Shown in pieces: positions 16,822-24,548 of a DNA stretch of 64,000 nucleotides. This stretch comes from Kordiimonas lipolytica (GTDB lineage: Bacteria; Pseudomonadota; Alphaproteobacteria; Sphingomonadales; Kordiimonadaceae): the NCBI RefSeq assembly GCF_001550065.1, contig NZ_LRUB01000022.1, positions 62,001-126,000 on the forward strand. The letters run 5' to 3'. A program made the translations under genes and the position numbers. How positions within the stretch are numbered: the first letter of the stretch is position 1; every line of letters begins with the position of its first letter. The notes below the pieces were generated by a model, which saw only the letters and a list, made by a program, of their open reading frames with translations, was not told where the DNA came from and did not search any database.

Positions 16822-17994
16822 TCACTCACCGGCTATGGGCTTCTCTTGGAGCTTCTTGGCTTTTCTGGGCAGACGGCCTTCCTCAGTATGGAAAATCACG
16901 GCATAGCCAACCACAAGGAACAGGAAGAAGGGCGCCCATGCTGCCAGGAACGGCGGTGCGACGCCAAATTCGCCCATTGCCAGCATGAAATTGTCGGCCA
17001 CGAAGAAGCTGAAACCAAGCGCCATGCCGAACACGACCCGGATCACCAGGTTGCCCGCACGGTGCACGCCGAAGGCGGCGACAGCGGCCAGAAGCGGCAT
17101 CAGGAGCGATGAGGCAGGCCCGGCCATCTTTTGCAGGAAGCTGGCCATCAGGCGCGCGGTGGGTAGGCCGTCTTTCTTTAGTTCCTGCATCGACTGCCAC
17201 AGTTTGGGGAAGGACACATGGTCCGGCTTAACCGTCAGGGCCTGAAAGCGTTCCGGGCGGGTCTCCAAATCCCATGGCTGGCTTGGGTGAATGGTCATCT
17301 CATGCGTGCCCGCGTCGAACCGGCGTACTTCATGAAGGGTCCAGCGGCCGTCCTGATACCAAGCGAAATCTGCATGGACCATCGCCTCAAGCTTGCCCTT
17401 GTCGTCGCGCTCAAACAGGGAGACTTTATCGAGCACCACCCGGTTCCGTATCTGGCTCACGGCTTCAACCAACACCACCGTTTTGTGTTCCTTGATCCAG
17501 ACACGGCCTGACGGGCCAGCGCTTGGCGGCAGATCGACGGCATAGCCATTGTCCTGCCAATATTCCAGATCGGCGTTTGCCTTTACAACAACTGTCTCGT
17601 TAAAGAGGAAATGGCTGGCGGCGATAATGAATGACGCGATGCCGAGCGGCAGCAAAATACGGTGCGCCGACAGGCCGCTTGCCTTCATCACCACCACTTC
17701 GGAATGCTGATTAAGCGTCGCGAGCGTCAGGAGCGTTGCCAATAGGGCGGTAAAGGGCACGAACTGGCTGATCAGTTGGGGTGCCCGCATGCTGACATAA
17801 GACAGTAGCGAAACCCAGTTGGCGCCTTCGGCTGCCATGATTTCGTCAGACGTAGCCAGAAGGTCCAGCATCTGCAAAACCGCCGTGAGGCCGATGAGGA
17901 TGCCGAAGAAGCGGCCAAGGTGCATGCGCACCATATAGCGTGCCAGCGTCCGGGACGGCACAAACAGGCGGCGAAGTGTGCGTCTATCAAGCAT
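16822..17994 (-). CDS. lptG: LPS export permease LptG
   Basis: 390 residues. An inner-membrane subunit of the LptB2FG ABC exporter that pulls LPS out of the membrane. Three N-terminal and three C-terminal transmembrane helices flank a periplasmic beta-jellyroll (about residues 125-270). The start YMVRMHLGRFFGILIGLT and the coupling region 'NQHSEVVVMKASGLSAHRIL' are typical. It overlaps the lptF stop by one base. Confidence 0.93.
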   Translation of the reverse strand: MLDRRTLRRLFVPSRTLARYMVRMHLGRFFGILIGLTAVLQMLDLLATSDEIMAAEGANWVSLLSYVSMRAPQLISQFVPFTALLATLLTLATLNQHSEVVVMKASGLSAHRILLPLGIASFIIAASHFLFNETVVVKANADLEYWQDNGYAVDLPPSAGPSGRVWIKEHKTVVLVEAVSQIRNRVVLDKVSLFERDDKGKLEAMVHADFAWYQDGRWTLHEVRRFDAGTHEMTIHPSQPWDLETRPERFQALTVKPDHVSFPKLWQSMQELKKDGLPTARLMASFLQKMAGPASSLLMPLLAAVAAFGVHRAGNLVIRVVFGMALGFSFFVADNFMLAMGEFGVAPPFLAAWAPFFLFLVVGYAVIFHTEEGRLPRKAKKLQEKPIAGE

Positions 17995-19184
17995 CAGTCG
18001 CTAACCCCCATGACTTTCTTGGACAGGCGCTTGATCGGCCCGCTGATGAAGGCCCAGCTCTTGTCGACCCAGGCGAGCGGTTCACCGCCCACCTTGTTGG
18101 CCGCAATATGGAACAGGGTGAAACTCAAGAGAGAGAATGCGGCGAATAACAGCCAGATGGTGCCATAGGGCGATGCCCCGTTCTGAACCGCAGTCTCCAT
18201 CGCTTCCATGAATTCGTTATAGAGGATCAAAAGCGTCAGCCCGACCACGATGCCGGTGCCTTTACCCGTTCGTTTGTTGGTAATCCCCAGGGGGATCGCC
18301 AGGAACGGCAGGATCAGGAAGGTTATTGAATGCATCACACGCCAATGGAAGTTGCCGTTGAAGGCGGCGCGTTCTTCAGTGGGCAGGGTCGGATTGTCCT
18401 TCTCCTGCCAAAGCTCAGGCAGCGTCATCTCCAGCTCTTCGCCGCCGCGTTCGCGGAAGGCCTCCTTGGCGGGGAGTTTCACGGTCAGGTCCTGCTGGTC
18501 AAATTTGAGAACGCGTGGCTTGTTCTGGCCTTCGTTAAGATCAATCAGCACGCCGTTGAAAAGGCGAAGCAGAATGGTGTTCTCGTCATCTGTCGCGAAA
18601 AAGCCGCCGCGTTCGGCGCTGACGGCCAGGCTGCGGCCGTCACTGCGGCGTTCCATGAAGATTCCCAGAAGCTCTGCGCCCTGGTCGCGAGATTCTTCGA
18701 TCATCAGCGTAATGTTGTCGCCAATATCGACAAACTCGCCCACGCGGATGCTTGCGCCCAGAGCGCCGCTTCTGAGGTCGAACACCAGGCTTCTATAGGC
18801 ATAGCGGCCATAAGGCTGCACCCAGCCCACAAGAATGGTGTTTACAATTACCAGCACCAGCGACAGCGCAAGCACTGGCCTTACCAGCCGGTTCAGGCCA
18901 ATGCCCGACGATGTAATGGCGTCATACTCGCTGGAAAGGGAGATTTTGCGGAAGGCCAGAAGTGTGCCCAGCATCAATCCGATCGGCAGCGCCAGCCCCA
19001 TATAATGCGGCACCTGGTTCGCCAGCATCTGGAACACGACCTCAACCGGCCCGCCCTGGTTGACGACAAAATCAAACAACCTGAGCATACGTTCAAGAAT
19101 CAGCAACAAAGCTGCGATACCCAGGGTCGTGAAAAGCGGTCCCAGAATTTGCCGCAGAATATATTGATCGATGCGAGTAAACAT
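17994..19184 (-). CDS. lptF: LPS export permease LptF
   Basis: 396 residues with the same layout as LptG: helices at about 12-35, 55-80 and 100-120, a periplasmic jellyroll, then three C-terminal helices (HSITFLILPFLAIPLGITN, GIVVGLTLLILYN, GTIWLLFAAFSLLSF). 'MFTRIDQYILRQILGPLF' is a standard LptF start. First gene of a leftward run lptF-lptG-flippase-csaA-acyltransferase, and divergent from the DUF2141 gene. Confidence 0.93.
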   Translation of the reverse strand: MFTRIDQYILRQILGPLFTTLGIAALLLILERMLRLFDFVVNQGGPVEVVFQMLANQVPHYMGLALPIGLMLGTLLAFRKISLSSEYDAITSSGIGLNRLVRPVLALSLVLVIVNTILVGWVQPYGRYAYRSLVFDLRSGALGASIRVGEFVDIGDNITLMIEESRDQGAELLGIFMERRSDGRSLAVSAERGGFFATDDENTILLRLFNGVLIDLNEGQNKPRVLKFDQQDLTVKLPAKEAFRERGGEELEMTLPELWQEKDNPTLPTEERAAFNGNFHWRVMHSITFLILPFLAIPLGITNKRTGKGTGIVVGLTLLILYNEFMEAMETAVQNGASPYGTIWLLFAAFSLLSFTLFHIAANKVGGEPLAWVDKSWAFISGPIKRLSKKVMGVSD

Positions 19185-19353
19185 GCTTTGGCGCTACACC
19201 CCTATGAGCCTTGTTGCAAGAGCCTTTTCTTCTTTGAGGTGGCAAAGAAGGCAAAAGCATGTTGAGTTATACCCAATTTGTCGTCATATGGGACATATTT
19301 TCGCCACCATCGGCCGCCATTTGCAAACATATGCGGGGCACCTGGAGAAGTAT

Positions 19354-19911
19354 ATGCTGATTAAATCGAGTCATGTTTCGAGTATGATGGTGGCAGCCTG
19401 CATGATTGCAGGGGGAATAAGCCTGCCAGCTCTAGCTTCAGCAGAAGTTGACCCGGCGACTGTCGAGCATGACATGGCGCAGTGTGAGGCGCCTGATGTG
19501 GGTCAGTCATTTGTAAAGGTATCCATTCAAGGCCTTAAGGACCTTGAAGGCAACATCCGGGTGCAGGTGTATGGCCCCACGGCAGATGATTTCCTTGAAA
19601 AAGGCAAGAAGCTGGTTCGGGTTGACGTAAAGACGGAAGCCGAAGGCCAGGAAATCTGCGTTCCCATGCCTGGGCTGGGCGATTACACGCTGGTCGTCAT
19701 GCATGACCGGAATGCCAACGGTAAAGCAGACTTCTTTTCGGAAGGTTTCGGCTTTTCCAACAATCCCAAGCTGGGGCTCGGTAAGCCAGATGTGGAAGAG
19801 GTGGTTTTCACCGCTGAAGAGGGCGTGAAAGACATGCCCGTGAACCTGAAATACATTTTCGGGGCCGATGAGGAACAGAAGGAAAAGCGGCGGAAGCTGC
19901 GCAGGCGCTGA
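19354..19911 (+). CDS. Secreted DUF2141 protein
   Basis: 185 residues with a signal peptide (AACMIAGGISLPALASA) and a DUF2141 beta-sandwich. Characteristic pieces are VQVYG near the start of the domain, PGLGDYTLVVMHDRNANGKAD (DxNxNGxxD) and EGFGFSNNP. The C-terminus is strongly basic (KEKRRKLRRR). The role of DUF2141 is not established. ATG 19354 is chosen because GGAGAAG lies 7 bases upstream. It begins a rightward set with the lipid kinase and the nucleotidyltransferase-like gene, 138 bases ahead of the kinase. Confidence 0.8.
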   Translation: MLIKSSHVSSMMVAACMIAGGISLPALASAEVDPATVEHDMAQCEAPDVGQSFVKVSIQGLKDLEGNIRVQVYGPTADDFLEKGKKLVRVDVKTEAEGQEICVPMPGLGDYTLVVMHDRNANGKADFFSEGFGFSNNPKLGLGKPDVEEVVFTAEEGVKDMPVNLKYIFGADEEQKEKRRKLRRR

Positions 19912-20050
19912 TGAAGGCTGCGGCGAAAGGCCGCGAAAAGCCCTACTCTATTTGCGTCAGGGCCCATTTCACTGTATGAAGGCGGCGAAAGTTTGATAGA
20001 AGCGTCCGAACCTAGTGTTTAGGCGGGCTTTGTTACAAGAGTTTGACACC

Positions 20051-21049
20051 ATGCAACTGGAAAAAAGCAGTATTCAGTCTGGCGCGACTGTGCCGCTTAT
20101 CGCGATTATTTCCAATCCGCTCAGCACCACCAATGCCGCGCGGATTGAGGCGATCCGTCGTGTGGTGGATGAAAGCGCCAATGTGGTGCATTTTGAACTG
20201 AGTGGCATCGATAGCATTGATGAGGCGCTGGCGCTGTTTGCGCGCGCCAACCCAGACATGCTGATTATCAATGGCGGCGACGGTACGATTGGTGCTGTAT
20301 TGGCTTCCATTCTGCACAACAACCCGTTCACTGTTATTCCGCCGATTGCCTTCCTGCCTGGCGGCAAGACCAACATGACGGCAGCCGACCTTGGCTTCAA
20401 GGGGCGGCCGGAGAAGGTCTTCAGGCGGTTGATCCAGATTGCCAAGGAAGGCGGCATCGCAGACAGGCTGGTGAGCATGAACCTGATCGAACTTGATCTG
20501 GGTGACGGCAAACCTCCTCGTGTAGGGACATTCTTTGGCACGGCGGGTGTTGTGAAAGGTATTCACTGGTGCCGTGACCACGCCTATAATGCGGGCATGC
20601 CCAATGGTCTTGCTCATGTTGTGGCCATACTGAAGCTGCTGGCGTCTGCTTTTGGGCTGAGCCGGGACAAGCGCCTGATGGTTTCTGATCCGATGACCGT
20701 AACCATCAAGGGTGGTGGCCGCTTCACTGGCGAATTTGCCGCTGTGATGATGACGACCCTCGACAGGCTTCTTCTTGGTATGCGACCATACGGGAAAGAA
20801 GGCCGGGGCGGTTTGAAGTTTTCAGCCGTAGAAGCCGGTGCCGGAAATGTGTTCCGTGCGGTAAAGGGGCTGTTGACTGGCGGCTTCGGCAAGAAGACAA
20901 TTGGTGGGGTCCATACCCGCCGCGCCGACGAGATTCGCATCGATGGTATTGATCCTGTAACACTTGATGGCGAAATATATTACCCAACACCGGGGAAAGA
21001 AATTATACTCCGTGGCAATAGGGCATTAACATTTGTGTCGCTAAAATAG
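20051..21049 (+). CDS. Diacylglycerol/ceramide kinase-like lipid kinase
   Basis: 332 residues, DAGK catalytic family. The nucleotide-binding motif GGDGTIG occupies 75-81, preceded by the first strand AIISNPLS and followed by 'PFLPGGKTNMTAADLG'-type sequence (PGGKTNMTA), equivalent to the PxGTxNDFA motif of DgkB/YegS/sphingosine kinases with Thr/Met substitutions. The protein is cytosolic or peripheral. Its placement between lpt genes and the serine palmitoyltransferase operon makes a sphingolipid substrate plausible, as Caulobacter is known to have a ceramide kinase of this family (CpgB). ATG 20051 preferred (AAGAG upstream) over GTG 20015. Confidence 0.8.
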   Translation: MQLEKSSIQSGATVPLIAIISNPLSTTNAARIEAIRRVVDESANVVHFELSGIDSIDEALALFARANPDMLIINGGDGTIGAVLASILHNNPFTVIPPIAFLPGGKTNMTAADLGFKGRPEKVFRRLIQIAKEGGIADRLVSMNLIELDLGDGKPPRVGTFFGTAGVVKGIHWCRDHAYNAGMPNGLAHVVAILKLLASAFGLSRDKRLMVSDPMTVTIKGGGRFTGEFAAVMMTTLDRLLLGMRPYGKEGRGGLKFSAVEAGAGNVFRAVKGLLTGGFGKKTIGGVHTRRADEIRIDGIDPVTLDGEIYYPTPGKEIILRGNRALTFVSLK

Positions 21050-21054
21050 GGACC

Positions 21055-21999
21055 ATGATGACTAGTAAAGCTGATCAGGAACTGACGACCTTTATCCTGG
21101 ACGAGTGGAAGCGCCCGGTGCCGGATGCTGTCAACCAGGCCGCTCGGGCTGTGGCTGACAAATTCGGCGACTGTGTATCGGGCATTCTCTTCTATGGCTC
21201 GTGCCTGCGCACAGGAGACATTGAGGAAAAAGTCCTGGATTTCTACGTTATCGTGGACAGCTACAAGGAAGCGTACAAGAAACGATGGCTTGCGATCGCG
21301 AACCAGATCTGCCCACCAAATGTTTTCTACCACGAGCAGGAAGTGGCCGGCATGACGGTGCGCTGCAAATATGCGGTGCTGTCGCGTTCTGATTTCGCTT
21401 TCCGGGTGCGCCCCGAATGCCTGAATGTTTCCGTGTGGGCGCGTTTCTGCCAGCCTTGTATCCTCCTTCTGCCAAAGGATGAGATGACGAAACAGTCGAT
21501 CGCGGGCGATGTGGCGCAGGCGATGAAAACAATGATCAATAATCTGCTGGAACTGATCCCTGGTGCGACCAACTCGCGCGACCTGTGGGTGGAAGCGTTC
21601 GAGCAGACCTACGCAGCAGAACTTCGTTCCGAGCGCCGCGGCAAGGGCCTTGAGATTTACCTCCTGGACCAGGACCGCTATGACGCGCTGACAGCACTTG
21701 CGGAAGAAGCCATGGGCATTGTCCCGGGGCCAATCCCGCCGATCAAGCAGCCGCCACGCACTGAGCGCGTTGTGCCGCGTCTTAAATGGTTTGCGCGCCG
21801 CTGCAACGGCAAGTTTGTCAGCTTCATGCGCCTTGTGAAGGCCGCTATGACGTTCGACGGCGGCATTGATTATCTGGCCTGGAAGATCAAGCGCCACTCA
21901 GGCGTTGAGATCACGGTCACGGACCGCATGCGCAGGCACCCGATCCTGTCGGGCATTTCCCTTTTCTGGGGCCTCAAGCGCAAGGGCGCTTTCAAGTAA
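21055..21999 (+). CDS. Nucleotidyltransferase-fold-like protein of the lipid locus, unknown function
   Basis: 314 residues. Near the N-terminus is GILFYGSCLRTGDIEEKVLDFYVIVD, which resembles the hG[GS]-x9-13-Dh[DE]h signature of the DNA polymerase beta-type nucleotidyltransferase superfamily, but the second acidic residue is Tyr (D-F-Y). The remainder is alpha/beta with a basic C-terminus. It starts 5 bases after the kinase stop, so it is translationally linked to it. A role in attaching or modifying a headgroup on the phosphorylated lipid can be proposed from context only. Confidence 0.55.
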   Translation: MMTSKADQELTTFILDEWKRPVPDAVNQAARAVADKFGDCVSGILFYGSCLRTGDIEEKVLDFYVIVDSYKEAYKKRWLAIANQICPPNVFYHEQEVAGMTVRCKYAVLSRSDFAFRVRPECLNVSVWARFCQPCILLLPKDEMTKQSIAGDVAQAMKTMINNLLELIPGATNSRDLWVEAFEQTYAAELRSERRGKGLEIYLLDQDRYDALTALAEEAMGIVPGPIPPIKQPPRTERVVPRLKWFARRCNGKFVSFMRLVKAAMTFDGGIDYLAWKIKRHSGVEITVTDRMRRHPILSGISLFWGLKRKGAFK

Positions 22000-22014
22000 G
22001 CCCTTCAAATAGGA

Positions 22015-22050
22015 AAAGAAAAAGGCGGCCAGTGAGCCGCCTTTGTTTTA
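22015..22050. terminator. Bidirectional intrinsic terminator
   Basis: Perfect 9-bp stem AAAGGCGGC (22021-22029) / GCCGCCTTT (22036-22044) with a 6-base loop, followed by TGTTTTA on the plus strand and, on the minus strand, by TTTTTCTTTTCC. It lies between the convergent ends of the nucleotidyltransferase-like gene (21999) and spt (22068). Confidence 0.85.
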
Positions 22051-22067
22051 TCCAGCTTGGATAACTG

Positions 22068-23270
22068 CTAGGGCTTCAGGTCAAGGCCGACCTTTTCGGC
22101 CGTGATCTTGAAGCGCTTGATGATCTCGTCGATCTGCTCAGTGGTGTGCTGGGCGCACACGCTGACGCGCATCAGGAACATGCCTGCGGGCGTCGCAGGC
22201 GGTGCCGCCATATTCACATACACACCTTCCATGATCAGCTGTTCCCAGAATTTGGTGCCGATCATCACATCAGGTAGGTGCACGGCGATGATGGGGCTCT
22301 CAGCCTTGTCGGTACACAGGTCGAAACCCGCTTCCTTAAGGCCCGCATGCAGGCGCTTGGCGTTTTCCCACAGGTGGGCCCGGCGGTTGGAGCCGCGCTT
22401 GATCGCCTCGATTGATTTGATCGCGCTGGCCACCACGCTTGGTGGTGGGCTGGCGGTAAAAATGTAGGGCCTGCTGACGTACCGCAGTACATCGAATTTA
22501 GGGTGGTTGGAGACGGCAAAGCCGCCAACGGTGCCGACAGATTTAGAGAAAGTGCCGACATAAAAGTCCACCAGGTGCTCCACACCTTCGGCTTCGGCGA
22601 TGCCGCGGCCGTTTTCGCCGCAGAAGCCCATCGAGTGAGCTTCGTCAACCAGCGTCATGCAGCCGTATTTCTTTGCAACTTCAAGGAGCTCCTTAACTGG
22701 CGCCGCGTCGCCCAGCATGGAATAAATACCTTCGATCACCACAAGCTTGCCAGCATCTTCGGGCAGGCGCTTGAGGCGACGTTCCATGTTTTCCACGTCA
22801 TTGTGCTTGAAGCGCACGATGGTGGCATTGCCCATGGAGCAACCGTCATAGATGGAAGCGTGGCTATCGGCGTCGATGATGACAAAGTCGTCCTTGCCGC
22901 CGAGCGCGGAGATCATCCCCAGGTTGGCCTGATAGCCGGTCGAGAAGACCATGCAGTGCTCCATCCCGTAGAAATCGGCGATGGTCTCTTCAAGCTTCTT
23001 GTGGCTCAGGTAGGTGCCGTTCAGGGACCGGCTGCCAGTTGTTCCGGTGCCGAAATCATCCAGCGCCTGCTTGGCTGCTTCGATGGCATCCTCGTTGAAG
23101 GTCATGCCCATATAGTTGTTGGTGCCAGCAAGGATGGTGCGGCGACCGCCGATCACGGCTTCGGTTTCGGAGATGATCTCTTCCATCACAACGGTGAAGG
23201 GGTCGGCCTTCTCGAAAGGAAGCGAGGCGCGAAGTGCGCTAATTGAATCAAACTTATCCAGCAAGTCCAC
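22068..23270 (-). CDS. spt: Serine palmitoyltransferase
   Basis: 400-residue PLP enzyme of the alpha-oxoamine synthase family, condensing serine with an acyl thioester to 3-ketosphinganine. Lys243 in the GTFSKSVGTVGG motif is the Schiff-base lysine; His137 (DADSHASIYDG) stacks on the PLP ring and Asp209 (LVDEAHS) binds its pyridine nitrogen. DDFGTGTTGSRSLNGTY near residue 80 is close to the soluble bacterial Spt of Sphingomonas rather than to KBL or AONS. Downstream of a dedicated ACP by 6 bases, so acyl-ACP may be the donor. Confidence 0.88.
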   Translation of the reverse strand: MDLLDKFDSISALRASLPFEKADPFTVVMEEIISETEAVIGGRRTILAGTNNYMGMTFNEDAIEAAKQALDDFGTGTTGSRSLNGTYLSHKKLEETIADFYGMEHCMVFSTGYQANLGMISALGGKDDFVIIDADSHASIYDGCSMGNATIVRFKHNDVENMERRLKRLPEDAGKLVVIEGIYSMLGDAAPVKELLEVAKKYGCMTLVDEAHSMGFCGENGRGIAEAEGVEHLVDFYVGTFSKSVGTVGGFAVSNHPKFDVLRYVSRPYIFTASPPPSVVASAIKSIEAIKRGSNRRAHLWENAKRLHAGLKEAGFDLCTDKAESPIIAVHLPDVMIGTKFWEQLIMEGVYVNMAAPPATPAGMFLMRVSVCAQHTTEQIDEIIKRFKITAEKVGLDLKP

Positions 23271-23276
23271 GGGTAA

Positions 23277-23522
23277 TCAGCCTTTTTCCAGGATTTTCTC
23301 TACGGCATCGGCAACGTGGGCGATGGTTTCTAGCTCAGGCAACAGATTGAGCGGCAAAACAATGTCGAACTCGTCCTCAATGTCGGCCACAAGGTCCATA
23401 ACCGTCAGGGAATCAAGTTCAAGGTCAGACGCGAACGTAACTTCCGGCGCGAGATCGATACCCTTTTTATTCAGCGGTTCGATCAATTCGTAAATCTTTT
23501 CAATGGTTTCCGCTTTAGCCAT
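23277..23522 (-). CDS. acpR: Acyl carrier protein for sphingolipid synthesis
   Basis: 81 residues with a single ACP domain. Ser38 in LELDSLT is the phosphopantetheine site; helix II reads VMDLVADIEDEFDIVLP, acidic as in other ACPs. Located directly before spt and after the ceramide-reductase-like gene, matching the order in Caulobacter, where a dedicated ACP serves ceramide synthesis. The symbol is taken from that context. Confidence 0.85.
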   Translation of the reverse strand: MAKAETIEKIYELIEPLNKKGIDLAPEVTFASDLELDSLTVMDLVADIEDEFDIVLPLNLLPELETIAHVADAVEKILEKG

Positions 23523-23589
23523 CGTGTCTGCCTATCTCAAATAATTTTGTGCGGGATTGCATAGCGTCCTTATATCGGGACGCGCGCCA

Positions 23590-24546
23590 TCATAAAAGCC
23601 CGTTTTTTCGATACCAGTCGATCGTGCTCTTTAGGCCTGCTTTAAGGTCATATTGCGGCGACCAGTTGGCCAGATGCGGGCGGCGTGCATTTCGGACCGT
23701 CCAGTCCTTGTGGCACAGGTAGCGTGCGGTGGACATGGTCAGCATTGCTGGCCGCCGGATCAGATTGGCTGCCAGGCCGTTGATGAAGCCAATGAGACCC
23801 AGGACGGGGAAGGGGATCGGCAGGATGAAAGGAGGCTTGTCATGCTTGCCCGCCAGCGCTTCCGCGACATCCGCAAGCGTGTAGCCACCCGCTTTGCCGT
23901 CATCCAGTTCTAGGACCGCGCTTTTGTTGTTGCCGTCAGATAGCGCCACCAAGGCTGACGCCATATCGCGGCCATGGATCATGGCGAAGCGATTGTGGCG
24001 GCTGCCGGGTGCGGGCAGAAGGCGGAATTTAAGCGCCTTGAAAAGCTTCAGGATTTCCTTGTCACCAGGACCATAGATGGCGGGTGGGCGCACGATGGTC
24101 CAGGTAAAGGGCCAATTGCGGGCTGTCAGCACCAGTTCTGACGCGCGTTTACTGGCGCCATAGTGGGACAGCATCGGCTCCCGCGCGGCCATGGAGGATA
24201 CATGCACCACGTGGCTGACGTCTGCTTTCGCGGCGATATCCATCAGGCGCTTGGTGCCGCCCACATTCACGTCGAAAAAAGTGTCGCGGTTGAGCGCTTT
24301 GGTGAGGCCTGCGATATGCACCAGTACATCGGCGCCAGCGCACAGGCTCTTGAGGGCGGTGTCGTCATCCAGGTCTCCGGAAACCCAGGTCACGCCCTCC
24401 CGTTCGGGTTGTTGACGGCGGGTAAGCGCCTTTACAGAGTAGCCGGCCTCAAGGTAGCAATCGACAGCATGGCCGCCAAGAAAGCCGGTCGCGCCCGTAA
24501 GTGCGACAGTTTTCTGGTCACCCTTCAGGGAAGCGGTCTTGGCCAT
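23590..24546 (-). CDS. cerR: Extended SDR, ceramide reductase CerR-like
   Basis: 318 residues. Rossmann motif GATGFLGG at 18-25 and catalytic YGASK (Tyr129, Lys133) mark an extended short-chain dehydrogenase; a hydrophobic segment near residues 250-270 (FILPIPFPVLGLIGFINGLAANL) would place it at the membrane. In the Caulobacter pathway a gene of this type reduces the keto group of the sphingoid base. That assignment rests on gene order (acyl-AMP ligase, SDR, ACP, Spt) more than on specific residues. Confidence 0.75.
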   Translation of the reverse strand: MAKTASLKGDQKTVALTGATGFLGGHAVDCYLEAGYSVKALTRRQQPEREGVTWVSGDLDDDTALKSLCAGADVLVHIAGLTKALNRDTFFDVNVGGTKRLMDIAAKADVSHVVHVSSMAAREPMLSHYGASKRASELVLTARNWPFTWTIVRPPAIYGPGDKEILKLFKALKFRLLPAPGSRHNRFAMIHGRDMASALVALSDGNNKSAVLELDDGKAGGYTLADVAEALAGKHDKPPFILPIPFPVLGLIGFINGLAANLIRRPAMLTMSTARYLCHKDWTVRNARRPHLANWSPQYDLKAGLKSTIDWYRKNGLL

Positions 24547-24548
24547 GT

